From positions 1-35,027 of the forward strand of contig CAZHJG010000009.1 in the NCBI GenBank assembly GCA_964533425.1: 35,027 nucleotides of DNA, given 5' to 3'. The notes under the pieces are model-generated. The model worked only from the letters and a program-made list of their open reading frames with translations. It searched no databases and was not told the DNA's origin. The position numbers and the translations under genes were made by a program. Positions 7,158-15,742 of this stretch are shown here, one piece after another. This DNA comes from CAZHJG01 sp964533425. Its GTDB lineage: Bacteria > Patescibacteriota > Saccharimonadia > Saccharimonadales > UBA4665. The stretch's first letter is position 1, and each line of letters begins with the position of its first letter.

Positions 7158-9767
7158 ATGAATATTGTCTTGAAGAAAATTCTGGGTGATCCGCAGGCCA
7201 AGACGGTCAAACGGCTGCGGAAGCGTGTTAAGGCTGTTAGCGCGCTGAGCGAAAAGTATAAAGCGATGAGCGATAAGCAGCTCAAAGAACAAACCGACGT
7301 CCTTAAAAAGCGGTTGAAAAAGGAATCACTCGACGCCATTCTGCCGGACGCCTTTGCCGTGGTGCGCGAAGCCGCCACCCGAACGCTCGGACAGCGGCAC
7401 TTTGATGTGCAGCTGATCGGCGGCATGGTGCTACACGAAGGCAACGTCGCCGAAATGAAGACCGGTGAAGGTAAGACGCTGGTGGCCACGCTGCCGGTGT
7501 ATTTGAACGCTTTGACGGAGAAGGGTGTGCATGTGGTGACCGTCAACGATTACCTGGCGCAACGCGACGCCGGCTGGATGGGCCAGGTGTATAACTTCTT
7601 GGGCATGCAGGCCGCCGTGATCATTGCCGATCATAGCTTCGTCTGGGATCCGGAGTTCGAAAACGAGGATCACGAGGACGAACGTTTCCAACACCTCAGG
7701 CCGGCCAGTCGTCAGGAGGCGTACAACGCCGATATCACGTACGGCACCAATAACGAGTACGGCTTTGACTACTTGCGCGACAACATGGTGCGCGAAGAAG
7801 ATCAGCTGCGCCAACGTGACCTACACTACGCCATCGTCGACGAAGTGGACTCCATCCTGATCGACGAAGCCCGTACGCCGCTGATCATCAGCGCTCCAAG
7901 CGTCACCAGCGGCACGGCCTACGCTCAGTTCGCCAAAGTCGTGCGCCAGCTCGTTAAAGAAAAGCATTTCGAAACGGATGAGAAGCGTAAAACCGTCATT
8001 CTGACCGACGCCGGCGTTGAAAAAGTGCAGAAAATATTGGGTATCGACAATCTGTACGGCTCAGAAAATATCCGGACGATTTATCACTTGCAGCAGGCAC
8101 TCCGGGCGCATGCGCTGTTCCATCGTGATAAAGATTACGTGGTGACGCACGACGGGGAAGTCGTCATCGTTGACGAATTCACTGGCCGGTTGCTGGCTGG
8201 CCGCCGTTACAACGAAGGATTGCACCAGGCCATTGAAGCCAAAGAAGGTGTCGAGGTGCAGCAGGAAAGCATGACGCTGGCGACCATCTCCTTCCAAAAC
8301 TATTTCCGATTGTACGAGAAACTGGCCGGCATGACCGGTACGGCGATAACTGAAGCCGAAGAATTCCATCAGATTTACAAGCTGGATGTCGTGGAAGTGC
8401 CGTCGAATCGGGCGTTGGCGCGCATCGACCGTTCCGATCGTATTTATCGAACCGAGAAAGCCAAGTTTAAAGCCATCGTGCGCGAAGTTAAAACGCTGCA
8501 CACCAAGGGTCAGCCGGTGCTGATTGGCACGGTTTCCATCGAGAAAAACGAAGCCCTCGGCGCCATGCTCAACAAAGCCAACGTCCCGCACCAGGTTTTG
8601 AACGCCAAAAACAACGAACGAGAAGCTAAAATCGTTGCCCAAGCCGGCGAAAAGGGCGCTGTGACGCTGGCCACTAACATCGCTGGCCGCGGCACCGACA
8701 TCGTACTGGGCGAAGGCATGAAGGAGCTAGGCGGTCTGTTTGTGCTGGGCTCTGAAAGGCACGAATCGCGCCGCATCGATAACCAGCTGCGCGGCCGTTC
8801 CGGACGTCAGGGTGATCCAGGCGTGACCCAGTTCTTTGTCAGCACTGAAGATGACCTGATGCGCATCTTCGGTGGCGATCGGATTAGCAACATCATGGGC
8901 CGCTTGAACGTCGACGATGACACGCCCATCGAAAATCGCATCATCAGCCGCTCGCTGGAAGGGGCGCAAAAGAAGGTGGAAGGCTACCACTTTGACCAGC
9001 GTAAAAGCGTGGTCCAGTACGACGACGTCATGAACCGCCACCGCAAAGCGATTTACGCTATGCGCCGCGAAATTTTGCGGTCCCAAGACATCAGCAAGCG
9101 CGTCAGGATTCTGGTGGGAGAAGAAGCCCACGAATTGGCCACATCACCGCTCGTCACCACCGACCAGTTTGAAGATTTGCTCAGAGAGACCTTTCCATTT
9201 GACGAGCACACTTTGGACAGGCTGTTCGACACCGACGCCAGTAAATTCGAAAAGGTACTGACCACAGAGGCCAACGAGCTCTACAGCGCCCGCGAGACGG
9301 CCTTCACCAAAGACATCATGCGGAAAGTGGAGCGCGACATTTACCTGCAAGTGCTCGACAACCTCTGGATGCAACACCTGGAGAATATGGATCACTTGCG
9401 CGAAGGCATCCATTGGATGAGTGTCGGTCAGCAGGATCCGTTGGTCGAATATCGCCGCCGCGGCCAATTACTGTTCGATGACATGCAGAACACGCTGCGT
9501 CACGAAGTAATCCGCACGTTGTTCCACGCTCAACCGATCACGCAGGAGGAGCTCGACCGGGCGATTGACACTGATTTGACGCGGGCGGCTCAGGGTTCGG
9601 TGGACAATGCCAGCGCTATCCTCACTGGTCAAAGTGAATTTGAAGAGAAAGACTTTACCGAGAAGCGGACGGCTCAAACTGCCAAGAAGAAACAGACTGG
9701 CGCCCGCAAAAAAGCCCGCAAGACTGAACGCAAGCGCAAGACAGCTGCTAAACGGAGGAAGAAATAG
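7158..9767 (+). CDS. secA: Preprotein translocase ATPase SecA
   Basis: SecA is the cytoplasmic motor that pushes secretory preproteins through SecYEG. The 869-residue protein shows Walker A KTGEGKT at residues 101-107, the NDYLAQRDA block, the DEVDSILIDEARTPLIIS Walker B/DEAD region near 228, the preprotein cross-linking domain, and the second ATPase half with TNIAGRGTDIVLG and QLRGRSGRQGDPG. The helical scaffold VVQYDDVMNRHRKAIY and the wing are also present. It ends in a very basic Lys/Arg tail (about 40 residues) and lacks the C-terminal CxCx8CH zinc motif that binds SecB and lipid in many bacteria. It appears monocistronic; a palindrome begins inside its stop codon. Confidence 0.97.
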   Translation: MNIVLKKILGDPQAKTVKRLRKRVKAVSALSEKYKAMSDKQLKEQTDVLKKRLKKESLDAILPDAFAVVREAATRTLGQRHFDVQLIGGMVLHEGNVAEMKTGEGKTLVATLPVYLNALTEKGVHVVTVNDYLAQRDAGWMGQVYNFLGMQAAVIIADHSFVWDPEFENEDHEDERFQHLRPASRQEAYNADITYGTNNEYGFDYLRDNMVREEDQLRQRDLHYAIVDEVDSILIDEARTPLIISAPSVTSGTAYAQFAKVVRQLVKEKHFETDEKRKTVILTDAGVEKVQKILGIDNLYGSENIRTIYHLQQALRAHALFHRDKDYVVTHDGEVVIVDEFTGRLLAGRRYNEGLHQAIEAKEGVEVQQESMTLATISFQNYFRLYEKLAGMTGTAITEAEEFHQIYKLDVVEVPSNRALARIDRSDRIYRTEKAKFKAIVREVKTLHTKGQPVLIGTVSIEKNEALGAMLNKANVPHQVLNAKNNEREAKIVAQAGEKGAVTLATNIAGRGTDIVLGEGMKELGGLFVLGSERHESRRIDNQLRGRSGRQGDPGVTQFFVSTEDDLMRIFGGDRISNIMGRLNVDDDTPIENRIISRSLEGAQKKVEGYHFDQRKSVVQYDDVMNRHRKAIYAMRREILRSQDISKRVRILVGEEAHELATSPLVTTDQFEDLLRETFPFDEHTLDRLFDTDASKFEKVLTTEANELYSARETAFTKDIMRKVERDIYLQVLDNLWMQHLENMDHLREGIHWMSVGQQDPLVEYRRRGQLLFDDMQNTLRHEVIRTLFHAQPITQEELDRAIDTDLTRAAQGSVDNASAILTGQSEFEEKDFTEKRTAQTAKKKQTGARKKARKTERKRKTAAKRRKK

Positions 9768-9832
9768 ATCTTAGATCTTAGTCCTTGGACCTTAGAGCGG
9801 CCCTAAGGACTAAGGATTAAGATCCAAGATCT
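9766..9832. repeat. AAGATCCAAGATCT-family palindrome, copy B
   Basis: Arms 9766-9795 and 9803-9832 are inverted copies with 26 of 30 matches around a 7-base loop. The left arm begins within the secA stop codon, and the right arm ends 5 bases before the next ATG. It would form a long hairpin in the transcript but has no U-tract. Confidence 0.8.
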
Positions 9833-9837
9833 GAGTT

Positions 9838-11172
9838 ATGAAGCATACGGTCACCGAGATAAAGCTCAAGAACGGCGCCAAAGGCCTGCTCGTGCATATC
9901 CCCGATGCTTCAGTCATGACTTTCGATATTAACTTTCGGGCGGGCGAGTACCTGGTCGACGCCGAAAAGTGGGAAGTGCCACACCTTATGGAGCACGTGC
10001 TGCTCGGGGCCAACGAATTGCTGCCCAAAGCCCGGGACTTTCAGGCTGAACTGGAAAAAAATGGCGCCTACAGCAATGCGACGACGGGCGTGTACGACAT
10101 AACGTACGAGGCGGAGTGCGCCGACTTTGAGTGGGACCGGGTACTGGGCCTGCTGCTGGTGGCCATCGCCAAGCCGTTATTTTTGGACGAGGAGTTCGAG
10201 GCGGAGTATGGCAATGTGCAGGAAGAGATGGCGGCCCGCAGCAATAATCATTTCCGACGTTTAAGTCTGGAAATGCGTCAAGCGCTCGGCCTGATTGCCA
10301 AAACCGATGCCGAGCGGCTGGAGCTGATGCAGAATGTTACCGTCGACGACGTCCGCAAGCATTATCTGCGGACGCACCATGCCCCGAATATGCGTTTTGT
10401 GATTGCCGGCAAGTTGACGCCTGGCCGCAAGGATGCCATTCAAACGCTGCTCGAAACCATCGATTTGCCAGGCAATGGCCGCCGTTTCGCCTTGCCGACT
10501 GAACGGCCGAGGCATCTGCGCCAACCGGTCTATGTGACGAATGACACCGTCGAAAATCTGTACTTTTACATCGACACCTTTGCCCGCCGCCGCCTGGATG
10601 ACCCAGAGACCGATGCGTTAAATCTGGTGAACACTATGTTGACCGAAACGCTGTATTCAAAAATTCTCGGCACCGCCCGCGAGCGGGGCCTGGTCTATGG
10701 CATGAACTCCGGCCTCAGTCAAACCAAGGACGCCAGCAACTGGTGGTTCGGCGCCCAAGTGTCCGACAAGAACGCGCCAGCGCTGCTGCGCATTATTGTC
10801 GAGGAGCTTAGCAAGGTGCAGTATGGGCAATTATCAAATGAGGAAATCGAAGCCACTAAGCAGTACGCCCTCGGCCGCTTCCAGCGCAGTGCGCAGACGG
10901 TCGGTGGCACGGCGGCCGGGTACGCTGGACGCTACTTTTTTGACGAGGTAATCGACGACTACTATCGGGTGCCAGAGCGGATTAACGCCGTGACCAAGGA
11001 GTCTATTATTTTGGTAGCGAACGCCATGTTTACCGAGAAAGTCTGGGGCCTGGGTGTGCTGGGCAACTGCGGCGAAGCCTTTGTCGGCCAGTTGCAGGAC
11101 CAGTTGGCTACACTGTGGCAAGGCCCAGCCGTCCCGCTTAGCAAAAAAGTTGCGCCCGAGCGCGTCATCTGA
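9838..11172 (+). CDS. M16 family zinc metallopeptidase (pitrilysin/MPP-like)
   Basis: This 444-residue protein has the inverted zinc motif HLMEH at residues 49-53 (HxxEH) and the downstream Glu in the EYGNVQEEMAAR helix about 75 residues later, so the active half is complete. The C-terminal half has the second M16 domain, including the substrate-side segment REGLVYGMNSGLSQ-type block (ARERGLVYGMNSG). At about 440 residues it is a two-domain M16B peptidase, the kind that works on short peptides or leaders as a homo- or heterodimer. There is no signal peptide. No clear promoter hexamer stands before the ATG; the gene may be read through the palindrome from secA. Confidence 0.88.
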   Translation: MKHTVTEIKLKNGAKGLLVHIPDASVMTFDINFRAGEYLVDAEKWEVPHLMEHVLLGANELLPKARDFQAELEKNGAYSNATTGVYDITYEAECADFEWDRVLGLLLVAIAKPLFLDEEFEAEYGNVQEEMAARSNNHFRRLSLEMRQALGLIAKTDAERLELMQNVTVDDVRKHYLRTHHAPNMRFVIAGKLTPGRKDAIQTLLETIDLPGNGRRFALPTERPRHLRQPVYVTNDTVENLYFYIDTFARRRLDDPETDALNLVNTMLTETLYSKILGTARERGLVYGMNSGLSQTKDASNWWFGAQVSDKNAPALLRIIVEELSKVQYGQLSNEEIEATKQYALGRFQRSAQTVGGTAAGYAGRYFFDEVIDDYYRVPERINAVTKESIILVANAMFTEKVWGLGVLGNCGEAFVGQLQDQLATLWQGPAVPLSKKVAPERVI

Positions 11173-11190
11173 AAAAGCGCTCAGACTTGC

Positions 11191-11196
11191 TATACT
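11191..11196 (+). promoter_or_regulatory. prfB extended -10 promoter
   Basis: TGCTATACT (TG at 11188-11189) ends 6 bases before ATG 11203. It predicts a leaderless prfB mRNA. Confidence 0.6.
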
Positions 11197-11202
11197 TCAG
11201 AT

Positions 11203-12294
11203 ATGAATGACGAGCGGAAAAGAGCTGATGAGCTGAAGCAGGAGATCGATGGGGCCGCGCAGCGCTTGAAAATTGCCGAGCTCAAAGCTCAGCTTGATGA
11301 TTTGCAGACCCAAAGCCAACAATCCAGCTTTTGGGATGATTCAACGCGAGCACAAGATGTTATGAAGCAGCTTGCCAAGCTAGAGACCAGAGTGCGACCG
11401 TGGTTGGATTTGCAAAAGGCAATAAACGACGCCGGTGAACTCTTGGCGATGGAAGATGAGAGTCTGAGCGGCGAACTGGGTCAGCAGCTGACGTCGATTG
11501 AGAAGAATTTTAGCGAGCTGAAAGAGGAATTGAAGTTCAGTGGACCATATGATGATCACAATGCGATAGTGAGTATCTATGCCGGTGCGGGCGGTACCGA
11601 CGCACAGGACTGGACACAAATGTTGCTCAGAATGTACAGCCGGTTTTTCGAAAATAACAGATGGAAGGTGAGTGTTGTAGACGAATCGCCCGGCGAAGAA
11701 GCCGGTCTCAAAAGCGTGACATTGGAGGTCGAAGGCCCGTTCGCGTACGGCAAATTGAAGGGTGAACACGGCGTGCACCGACTCGTTCGCTTGAGTCCGT
11801 TCAACGCTGACAACCTTCGCCAGACCAGTTTTGCCAAAGTCGAAGTTATGCCGAAGATCGATCGGCCTGATGACCTGGTGATTGACGATAAAGACCTGAA
11901 AGTTGACGTCTACCGCAGCGGCGGCCATGGCGGCCAAAGCGTGAACACTACCGATTCCGCTGTCCGGGTGACGCATCTGCCAACCGGCATCACTGTTGCC
12001 ATCCAAAACGAGCGCTCCCAACTGCAAAACAAAGAAACCGCCATGACCATCCTGCGCTCGCGCTTGGCCGGGCTCCAGCTTGAGCAGCACGCCGAAAAGC
12101 TCGAGCAACTCAAAGGCCCCAACCAATCAGCCGAGTGGGGCAACCAAATCCGCAGTTACGTTCTACACCCCTACAAACAGGTCAAAGACCTTCGTACCCG
12201 CTACGAAACCTCCGATCCGGAGGCTGTCCTGGACGGTAATCTTGACGAACTAATCAACGCTTACCTGGAATACGAGATAGGTTCTACTCCTTAA
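11203..12294 (+). CDS. prfB: Peptide chain release factor 2
   Basis: RF2 reads UAA and UGA stops and triggers peptide release. The tripeptide anticodon SPF lies in LVRLSPFNADNLRQTSF (near residue 198), which distinguishes RF2 from RF1 (PxT). The catalytic GGQ is in SGGHGGQSVNTTDSAVR near residue 240. The RF2-type GGTDAQDW is also present. The reading frame is continuous for 363 residues, with no internal UGA and +1 slip near codon 25, so the usual autoregulatory frameshift is absent. The N-terminus is a little shorter than usual. Genes around it end in TGA, consistent with UGA being a stop here. It heads a prfB-ftsE-ftsX-hydrolase order typical of Saccharibacteria. Confidence 0.96.
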   Translation: MNDERKRADELKQEIDGAAQRLKIAELKAQLDDLQTQSQQSSFWDDSTRAQDVMKQLAKLETRVRPWLDLQKAINDAGELLAMEDESLSGELGQQLTSIEKNFSELKEELKFSGPYDDHNAIVSIYAGAGGTDAQDWTQMLLRMYSRFFENNRWKVSVVDESPGEEAGLKSVTLEVEGPFAYGKLKGEHGVHRLVRLSPFNADNLRQTSFAKVEVMPKIDRPDDLVIDDKDLKVDVYRSGGHGGQSVNTTDSAVRVTHLPTGITVAIQNERSQLQNKETAMTILRSRLAGLQLEQHAEKLEQLKGPNQSAEWGNQIRSYVLHPYKQVKDLRTRYETSDPEAVLDGNLDELINAYLEYEIGSTP

Positions 12295-12325
12295 CTTTTC
12301 CTTAAATATTGCAAGATTTCTTAAC
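12290..12325 (+). promoter_or_regulatory. CTTAA direct-repeat box, site 2
   Basis: CTTAA at 12290 and 12301 (11 bp apart, CTTAACTTTTCCTTAAATA) and a third CTTAA at 12320. The first copy overlaps the end of prfB. The layout matches the sites at 3974 and 33545. Confidence 0.45.
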
Positions 12326-12352
12326 TTACTCTTCGATAGCCGGTGATAAACT

Positions 12353-12386
12353 TTCTGAAGAGGTATAAAACATGAGCACTTCAGAA
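12353..12386. promoter_or_regulatory. Inverted repeat in the prfB-ftsE gap
   Basis: TTCTGAAG (12353-12360) and CTTCAGAA (12379-12386) are perfect 8-bp inverted repeats around an 18-base loop holding AGGTATAAAACATG. A 9-codon frame, MSTSEQATG (12372-12401), starts in the loop. It may be a structured leader or an operator; its function is unknown. Confidence 0.35.
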
Positions 12387-12430
12387 CAAGCTACGGGTTA
12401 GGACTTACCCCCGAGTTATTAAGTTGATGC

Positions 12431-12436
12431 TATAAT
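12431..12436 (+). promoter_or_regulatory. ftsE extended -10 promoter
   Basis: TGCTATAAT (TG at 12428-12429) ends 7 bases before ATG 12444. It favours ATG 12444 over the GTG at 12438. Confidence 0.6.
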
Positions 12437-12443
12437 AGTGCTA

Positions 12444-13127
12444 ATGATTCTGCTCGACCGGGTAACAAAAACCTATAGTCGTACTGCTGGGCCCGCTTTA
12501 GACCGTGTCTCGCTACACGTTGAACCGAAAGAGTTCGTGATTGTGGTGGGGCAGAGCGGTGCCGGTAAAACGACGTTGCTCAGGTTACTGACGCGTGAGG
12601 AGCGGCCGACCAGCGGCAAGATTATCGTTGGCGGCATTGATTATGACAAGCTGAAAGACAAAGACATTCCTCTGCTGCGGCGCAAGATCGGTGTCGTCTT
12701 CCAGGACTTTAAACTGCTGCCGAATAAGAATGTGTTTGAGAATGTAGCCTTCGCGCTGGAGATTGTTGGTATCAGCAATCACGAGATTAAACACACCGTG
12801 CCCAAAGTGCTGGACATCGTGAACCTAAAGGGTAAAGAAAAGCGTATGCCGCGTGAACTATCCGGCGGTGAACGGCAGCGGGTGGCCATCGCTCGGGCCA
12901 TTGTGCGTCAGCCACGCATCCTGATCGCCGACGAACCCACGGGCAACTTGGACCCCAAGCACGCCTGGGACGTCATTCGGGTTTTGGAGAAGATTAACCG
13001 CTACGGCACGACCGTGCTGCTGACCACGCACAACCAGAATATTGTTGATAAGTTAAAGCGGCGCGTCGTGACCATCCAGGGCGGCAAAGTCGCAAGCGAC
13101 CGTGCGCACGCTTCGTATAAAGTTTAA
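12444..13127 (+). CDS. ftsE: Cell division ATP-binding protein FtsE
   Basis: FtsE is the ABC ATPase of the FtsEX complex, which couples cytokinesis to peptidoglycan hydrolase activation at the septum. The 227-residue protein has Walker A GQSGAGKT near residue 36, the Q-loop in GVVFQDFKLLPNKNVFENV, the ABC signature LSGGERQRVAIARA, Walker B ILIADEPTGNLD and the switch His in LLTTHN. The FtsE-type FQDFKLL and the lack of any exporter features support FtsE over a generic MacB-type ATPase, as does the adjacent ftsX. ATG 12444 is chosen from its promoter. It is followed 9 bases later by ftsX. Confidence 0.95.
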   Translation: MILLDRVTKTYSRTAGPALDRVSLHVEPKEFVIVVGQSGAGKTTLLRLLTREERPTSGKIIVGGIDYDKLKDKDIPLLRRKIGVVFQDFKLLPNKNVFENVAFALEIVGISNHEIKHTVPKVLDIVNLKGKEKRMPRELSGGERQRVAIARAIVRQPRILIADEPTGNLDPKHAWDVIRVLEKINRYGTTVLLTTHNQNIVDKLKRRVVTIQGGKVASDRAHASYKV

Positions 13128-13136
13128 TCATCGCCT

Positions 13137-14084
13137 ATGAAATCACACCGACTCATCACGCTTTGGCGCATCATTCACACCGGCATCATTAACTTCATGC
13201 GCAACATTTCGTTGGCCGTGGCCGCTATGGCGGTGATGGTGGTGACGCTGACCATCGTGCTATTTTCGATCATCACGAACGGTACGTTTGAGAACACCAT
13301 CGCGCAGATTACCAGCAAGATCGACGTGTCGGTCTATCTGCAGGACAGCACCACCGACGCCCAAGCCAAACAACTCGTGGCGGGGCTGAAGCAGCGGCCT
13401 GAAGTTCAAAAAGTCCAGTATTTAAATAAACAGCAGGCGCTGCAGAGTTACATCAGCCAGAACAAGAACAACCCTGATCTGGTGACGGCCGCCACCGAGT
13501 CGGGCAACCCAATCCCGGCGACTATTCTGGTCTACCCAAAAGACCTCAACAAGATCCAGTCCATCAAAAACTTCCTCGACCAGCCAGCCTATCACAAGCT
13601 GCAAACGTCCGATTCGCCGTCATATAATGGCGATCGCAAGGAGGCCATCGACAACATTACGCACGCCACCAACATCCTGCGCAAAATCGGCGTCGTCACG
13701 GTGATCGTCTTTGCCGTCATCTGTGCATTGATCATTTTCAACACCATCCAGATGGCCATCTTCAATCGGCGCGACGAAATCACCATCATGCGCTTGCTCG
13801 GTGCCAGCACCTGGTACATTCGCGGGCCGTTTGTGGTGGAAAGTGCCATTTACGGCATTCTGAGCGCCGTTTTCTCGATCCTGATTATTAACTCCGCCTT
13901 TCTGGCGTCATCCAATGCGCTGCAGGCCAGTTCACTCGGTCTGTTGGACATTAATTATGCCAATCAATACTTCGACGAACACTTCTGGTTGTTTTTGACT
14001 CTGCAAATTGCTATTGGTATAATTATCGGGACCGTCTCATCAGTTATTGCGACCCGACGGTATCTCAAATTTAAGACGAAATAG
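13137..14084 (+). CDS. ftsX: Cell division protein FtsX
   Basis: FtsX is the membrane half of FtsEX. The 315-residue protein has a short cytoplasmic N-terminus, a first membrane segment at about residues 22-45 (AVAAMAVMVVTLTIVLFSII), and an extracellular domain of about 130 residues. The latter begins IDVSVYLQDSTTDAQAKQL and contains the family block VYPKDLNKIQSIKNFL. Three further membrane segments follow at about 185-205, 235-260 and 285-305. The GASTWYIRGPFVVESAIYG block between them is the FtsX/MacB permease signature. The extracellular domain is expected to bind the coiled-coil region of a PcsB-type hydrolase, and such a gene is next. Confidence 0.94.
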   Translation: MKSHRLITLWRIIHTGIINFMRNISLAVAAMAVMVVTLTIVLFSIITNGTFENTIAQITSKIDVSVYLQDSTTDAQAKQLVAGLKQRPEVQKVQYLNKQQALQSYISQNKNNPDLVTAATESGNPIPATILVYPKDLNKIQSIKNFLDQPAYHKLQTSDSPSYNGDRKEAIDNITHATNILRKIGVVTVIVFAVICALIIFNTIQMAIFNRRDEITIMRLLGASTWYIRGPFVVESAIYGILSAVFSILIINSAFLASSNALQASSLGLLDINYANQYFDEHFWLFLTLQIAIGIIIGTVSSVIATRRYLKFKTK

Positions 14085-14154
14085 AAACCGAAGCAGTCCA
14101 ATTCATTTAGTTAATGTAATATTTTGCGCTTAATTTTTGGAGCGCGGGGAGAGG

Positions 14155-14183
14155 GTGACAGACTTGCATAAAGGTGGTAGACT
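14155..14183 (+). promoter_or_regulatory. Promoter of the CHAP hydrolase gene
   Basis: GTGACA (14155-14160), a 17-bp spacer and TAGACT (14178-14183) preceded by TGG form a strong extended -10 promoter. It gives the hydrolase its own transcript and decides the start at ATG 14212. Confidence 0.6.
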
Positions 14184-14211
14184 AAGAACTAGCATAAGCA
14201 AAAACAAAACT

Positions 14212-15324
14212 ATGCCAAAACCAAAGTCGTTCAAGAATCAGTTTTACCGTTTGCGCGTTCTGGCGCTGGTTTTGTCGCTGGCCTGCGTTATTGGCGCCGG
14301 TATGGTAGCGCACGCTGATCAGTTTGATGAAAAGATCAACGCCCTCAATTCTCAAAACTCTAGTATCCAAGGGTTGGTGAATGGCCTGGAGTCGCAGGCA
14401 GGCAGCTATCAGGCGACCATCGATCAATTACAGAGCCAGATTAACGCCCTCGAATCACAGATTTCCGCTAACGAAGCCCAGCAGGCAGCGCTACAGCAGC
14501 AGATCACCGATGCCCAGAATAAGATTACCGAACAAAAGAAGCTGCTCGGTGAAGTTATTAAAGCCATGTACGTCGACGGCCAAATGAGTACCATCGAGGA
14601 GCTGGCGACTAGCAAGAACTTGAGCGACTACGTCGACCAAGAAGAGAACCGTACCTCCGTGCAGAACAAGATCGATGATCTGATCAAACAGATCGCCGCT
14701 CTGCAAATCCAGCTGCAGCAGCAAAAGCAACAGCTTGACGAACTGGTGGCTAACGAAAAGCAGCAGAACGATCAGTTGGCCAGCACCCAGTCGCAACAGC
14801 AGGGTCTGTTGAATTTGAATGAGTCTCAGCAGGCCGATTACAACTCCCAGATCAATGCTAACTCAGGTCAGATCGCTGAGCTTCGGCGTGAGCAGATCGC
14901 CGCCAACGCCCGCTTTATCGGTGGCGCCGGCAGCGGCCCGGCCTGTGGTGGTGGGTATCCGGCCAAATGGTGCGAAATCCCGCAGGATTCAGTTATCGAT
15001 AACTGGGGTATGTACAACCGCGAGTGCGTTAGCTACACCGCCTTCCGGGTGGCGGCCTCCGGACGCTACATGCCGAACTGGGGTGGCGTGGGCAATGCCA
15101 ACCAGTGGGTCGGTGACGCCCAAGCCGCTGGCATACCGGTGGATCACAACCCGCGCGCCGGTGATGTGGCCATCAGTTTGGCCGGCGCCTTTGGTCATGC
15201 TATGTATGTCGAAAGCGTGAACGGCAACGGTACCATTAACATCAGCCAGTACAATGCCGCGCTTGACGGCCGCTATTCCACGAACACCATCAGCCCCTCG
15301 GGCCTCTACTTCCTCCACTTCTAA
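14212..15324 (+). CDS. Secreted peptidoglycan hydrolase with coiled coil and CHAP domain (PcsB-like)
   Basis: From ATG 14212 the protein is 370 residues: a basic N-terminus, a hydrophobic signal segment (LALVLSLACVIGAGMV) and a likely cleavage after AHA near residue 36. A long Gln-rich coiled coil follows, to about residue 230. The C-terminal CHAP domain has its catalytic Cys in NRECVSYTAF (about residue 272) and His in FGHAMYVE (about 329). This is the architecture of PcsB/CwlO-type hydrolases, in which FtsX releases the coiled coil from the active site. With ftsE and ftsX immediately upstream, the FtsEX-activated septal amidase/endopeptidase role is a firm inference. An in-frame ATG at 14137 lies upstream of the promoter and is rejected. 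Confidence 0.92.
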   Translation: MPKPKSFKNQFYRLRVLALVLSLACVIGAGMVAHADQFDEKINALNSQNSSIQGLVNGLESQAGSYQATIDQLQSQINALESQISANEAQQAALQQQITDAQNKITEQKKLLGEVIKAMYVDGQMSTIEELATSKNLSDYVDQEENRTSVQNKIDDLIKQIAALQIQLQQQKQQLDELVANEKQQNDQLASTQSQQQGLLNLNESQQADYNSQINANSGQIAELRREQIAANARFIGGAGSGPACGGGYPAKWCEIPQDSVIDNWGMYNRECVSYTAFRVAASGRYMPNWGGVGNANQWVGDAQAAGIPVDHNPRAGDVAISLAGAFGHAMYVESVNGNGTINISQYNAALDGRYSTNTISPSGLYFLHF

Positions 15325-15354
15325 CGATTTCTGGTCAAAGTACTATGACACGTA

Positions 15355-15385
15355 GGTCATCCCAGCGCAGGCTGGGATCCAATCA
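15355..15385. repeat. Left 31-bp terminal inverted repeat
   Basis: It contains the hairpin ATCCCAGC-GCAG-GCTGGGAT with flanking GGTC and CCAATCA. It is the exact reverse complement of 15743-15773. Confidence 0.9.
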
Positions 15386-15673
15386 ATCAAGCAATTCCTT
15401 TGAAAGATCTTTCCATCCTGGATTATGTTTGTTAATCAGCCTCAGCTTCCAGAGACGTTTCCAGGCTTTCATATTCTTCTCACGCCTGATTGCTTCTTCC
15501 GGGTCGTCGTAGGCTTCATAGTAGACAAGCTGATTAACACCATACTTCTGGGTAAAACTTGGTCGCACCTTGGACTTGTGCTCGTCACTTCGTCGCGCAA
15601 GGTTATTTGTTACGCCAATATATAAAGTGCCGTTTATTTGACTAGCTAAAATATAGACGTACCGCTGACGCAT
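15383..15673 (-). CDS. GIY-YIG nuclease family protein (UPF0213-like)
   Basis: This 96-residue single-domain GIY-YIG nuclease has YVY at residues 5-7 and YIG at 18-20 separated by 10 residues. The conserved Arg is in NLARRSDEH and the catalytic Glu in the EAIRREKNMK helix, and the family ends in KHNPGWKDL. All core catalytic residues seem present, so it is probably active. GIY-YIG domains cut one DNA strand at a time and occur in UvrC, homing enzymes and stand-alone proteins whose biology is largely unknown. The gene is enclosed by perfect 31-bp inverted repeats and has its own -10 (TATACT on the minus strand, 15681-15686), 7 bases before the start. It sits between two cell-wall genes and is AT-richer than they are, suggesting insertion. 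Confidence 0.88.
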   Translation of the reverse strand: MRQRYVYILASQINGTLYIGVTNNLARRSDEHKSKVRPSFTQKYGVNQLVYYEAYDDPEEAIRREKNMKAWKRLWKLRLINKHNPGWKDLSKELLD

Positions 15674-15680
15674 TGCAGCG

Positions 15681-15686
15681 AGTATA
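15681..15686 (-). promoter_or_regulatory. -10 element of the GIY-YIG gene
   Basis: TATACT on the minus strand ends 7 bases before the ATG at 15673. Confidence 0.45.
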
Positions 15687-15742
15687 TGGTATCGGACTTA
15701 ATTAATCCTTAACAATTAGATAAGCACAACAGATCTCTTTAC

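Noticed and set aside
12438..12440. GTG start for ftsE
   Set aside because: It lies 2 bases after the -10 hexamer, upstream of the expected transcription start. ATG 12444 fits better.
14137..14211. N-terminal extension of the CHAP hydrolase from ATG 14137
   Set aside because: It would place charged residues before the signal peptide and start upstream of the GTGACA-N17-TAGACT promoter.
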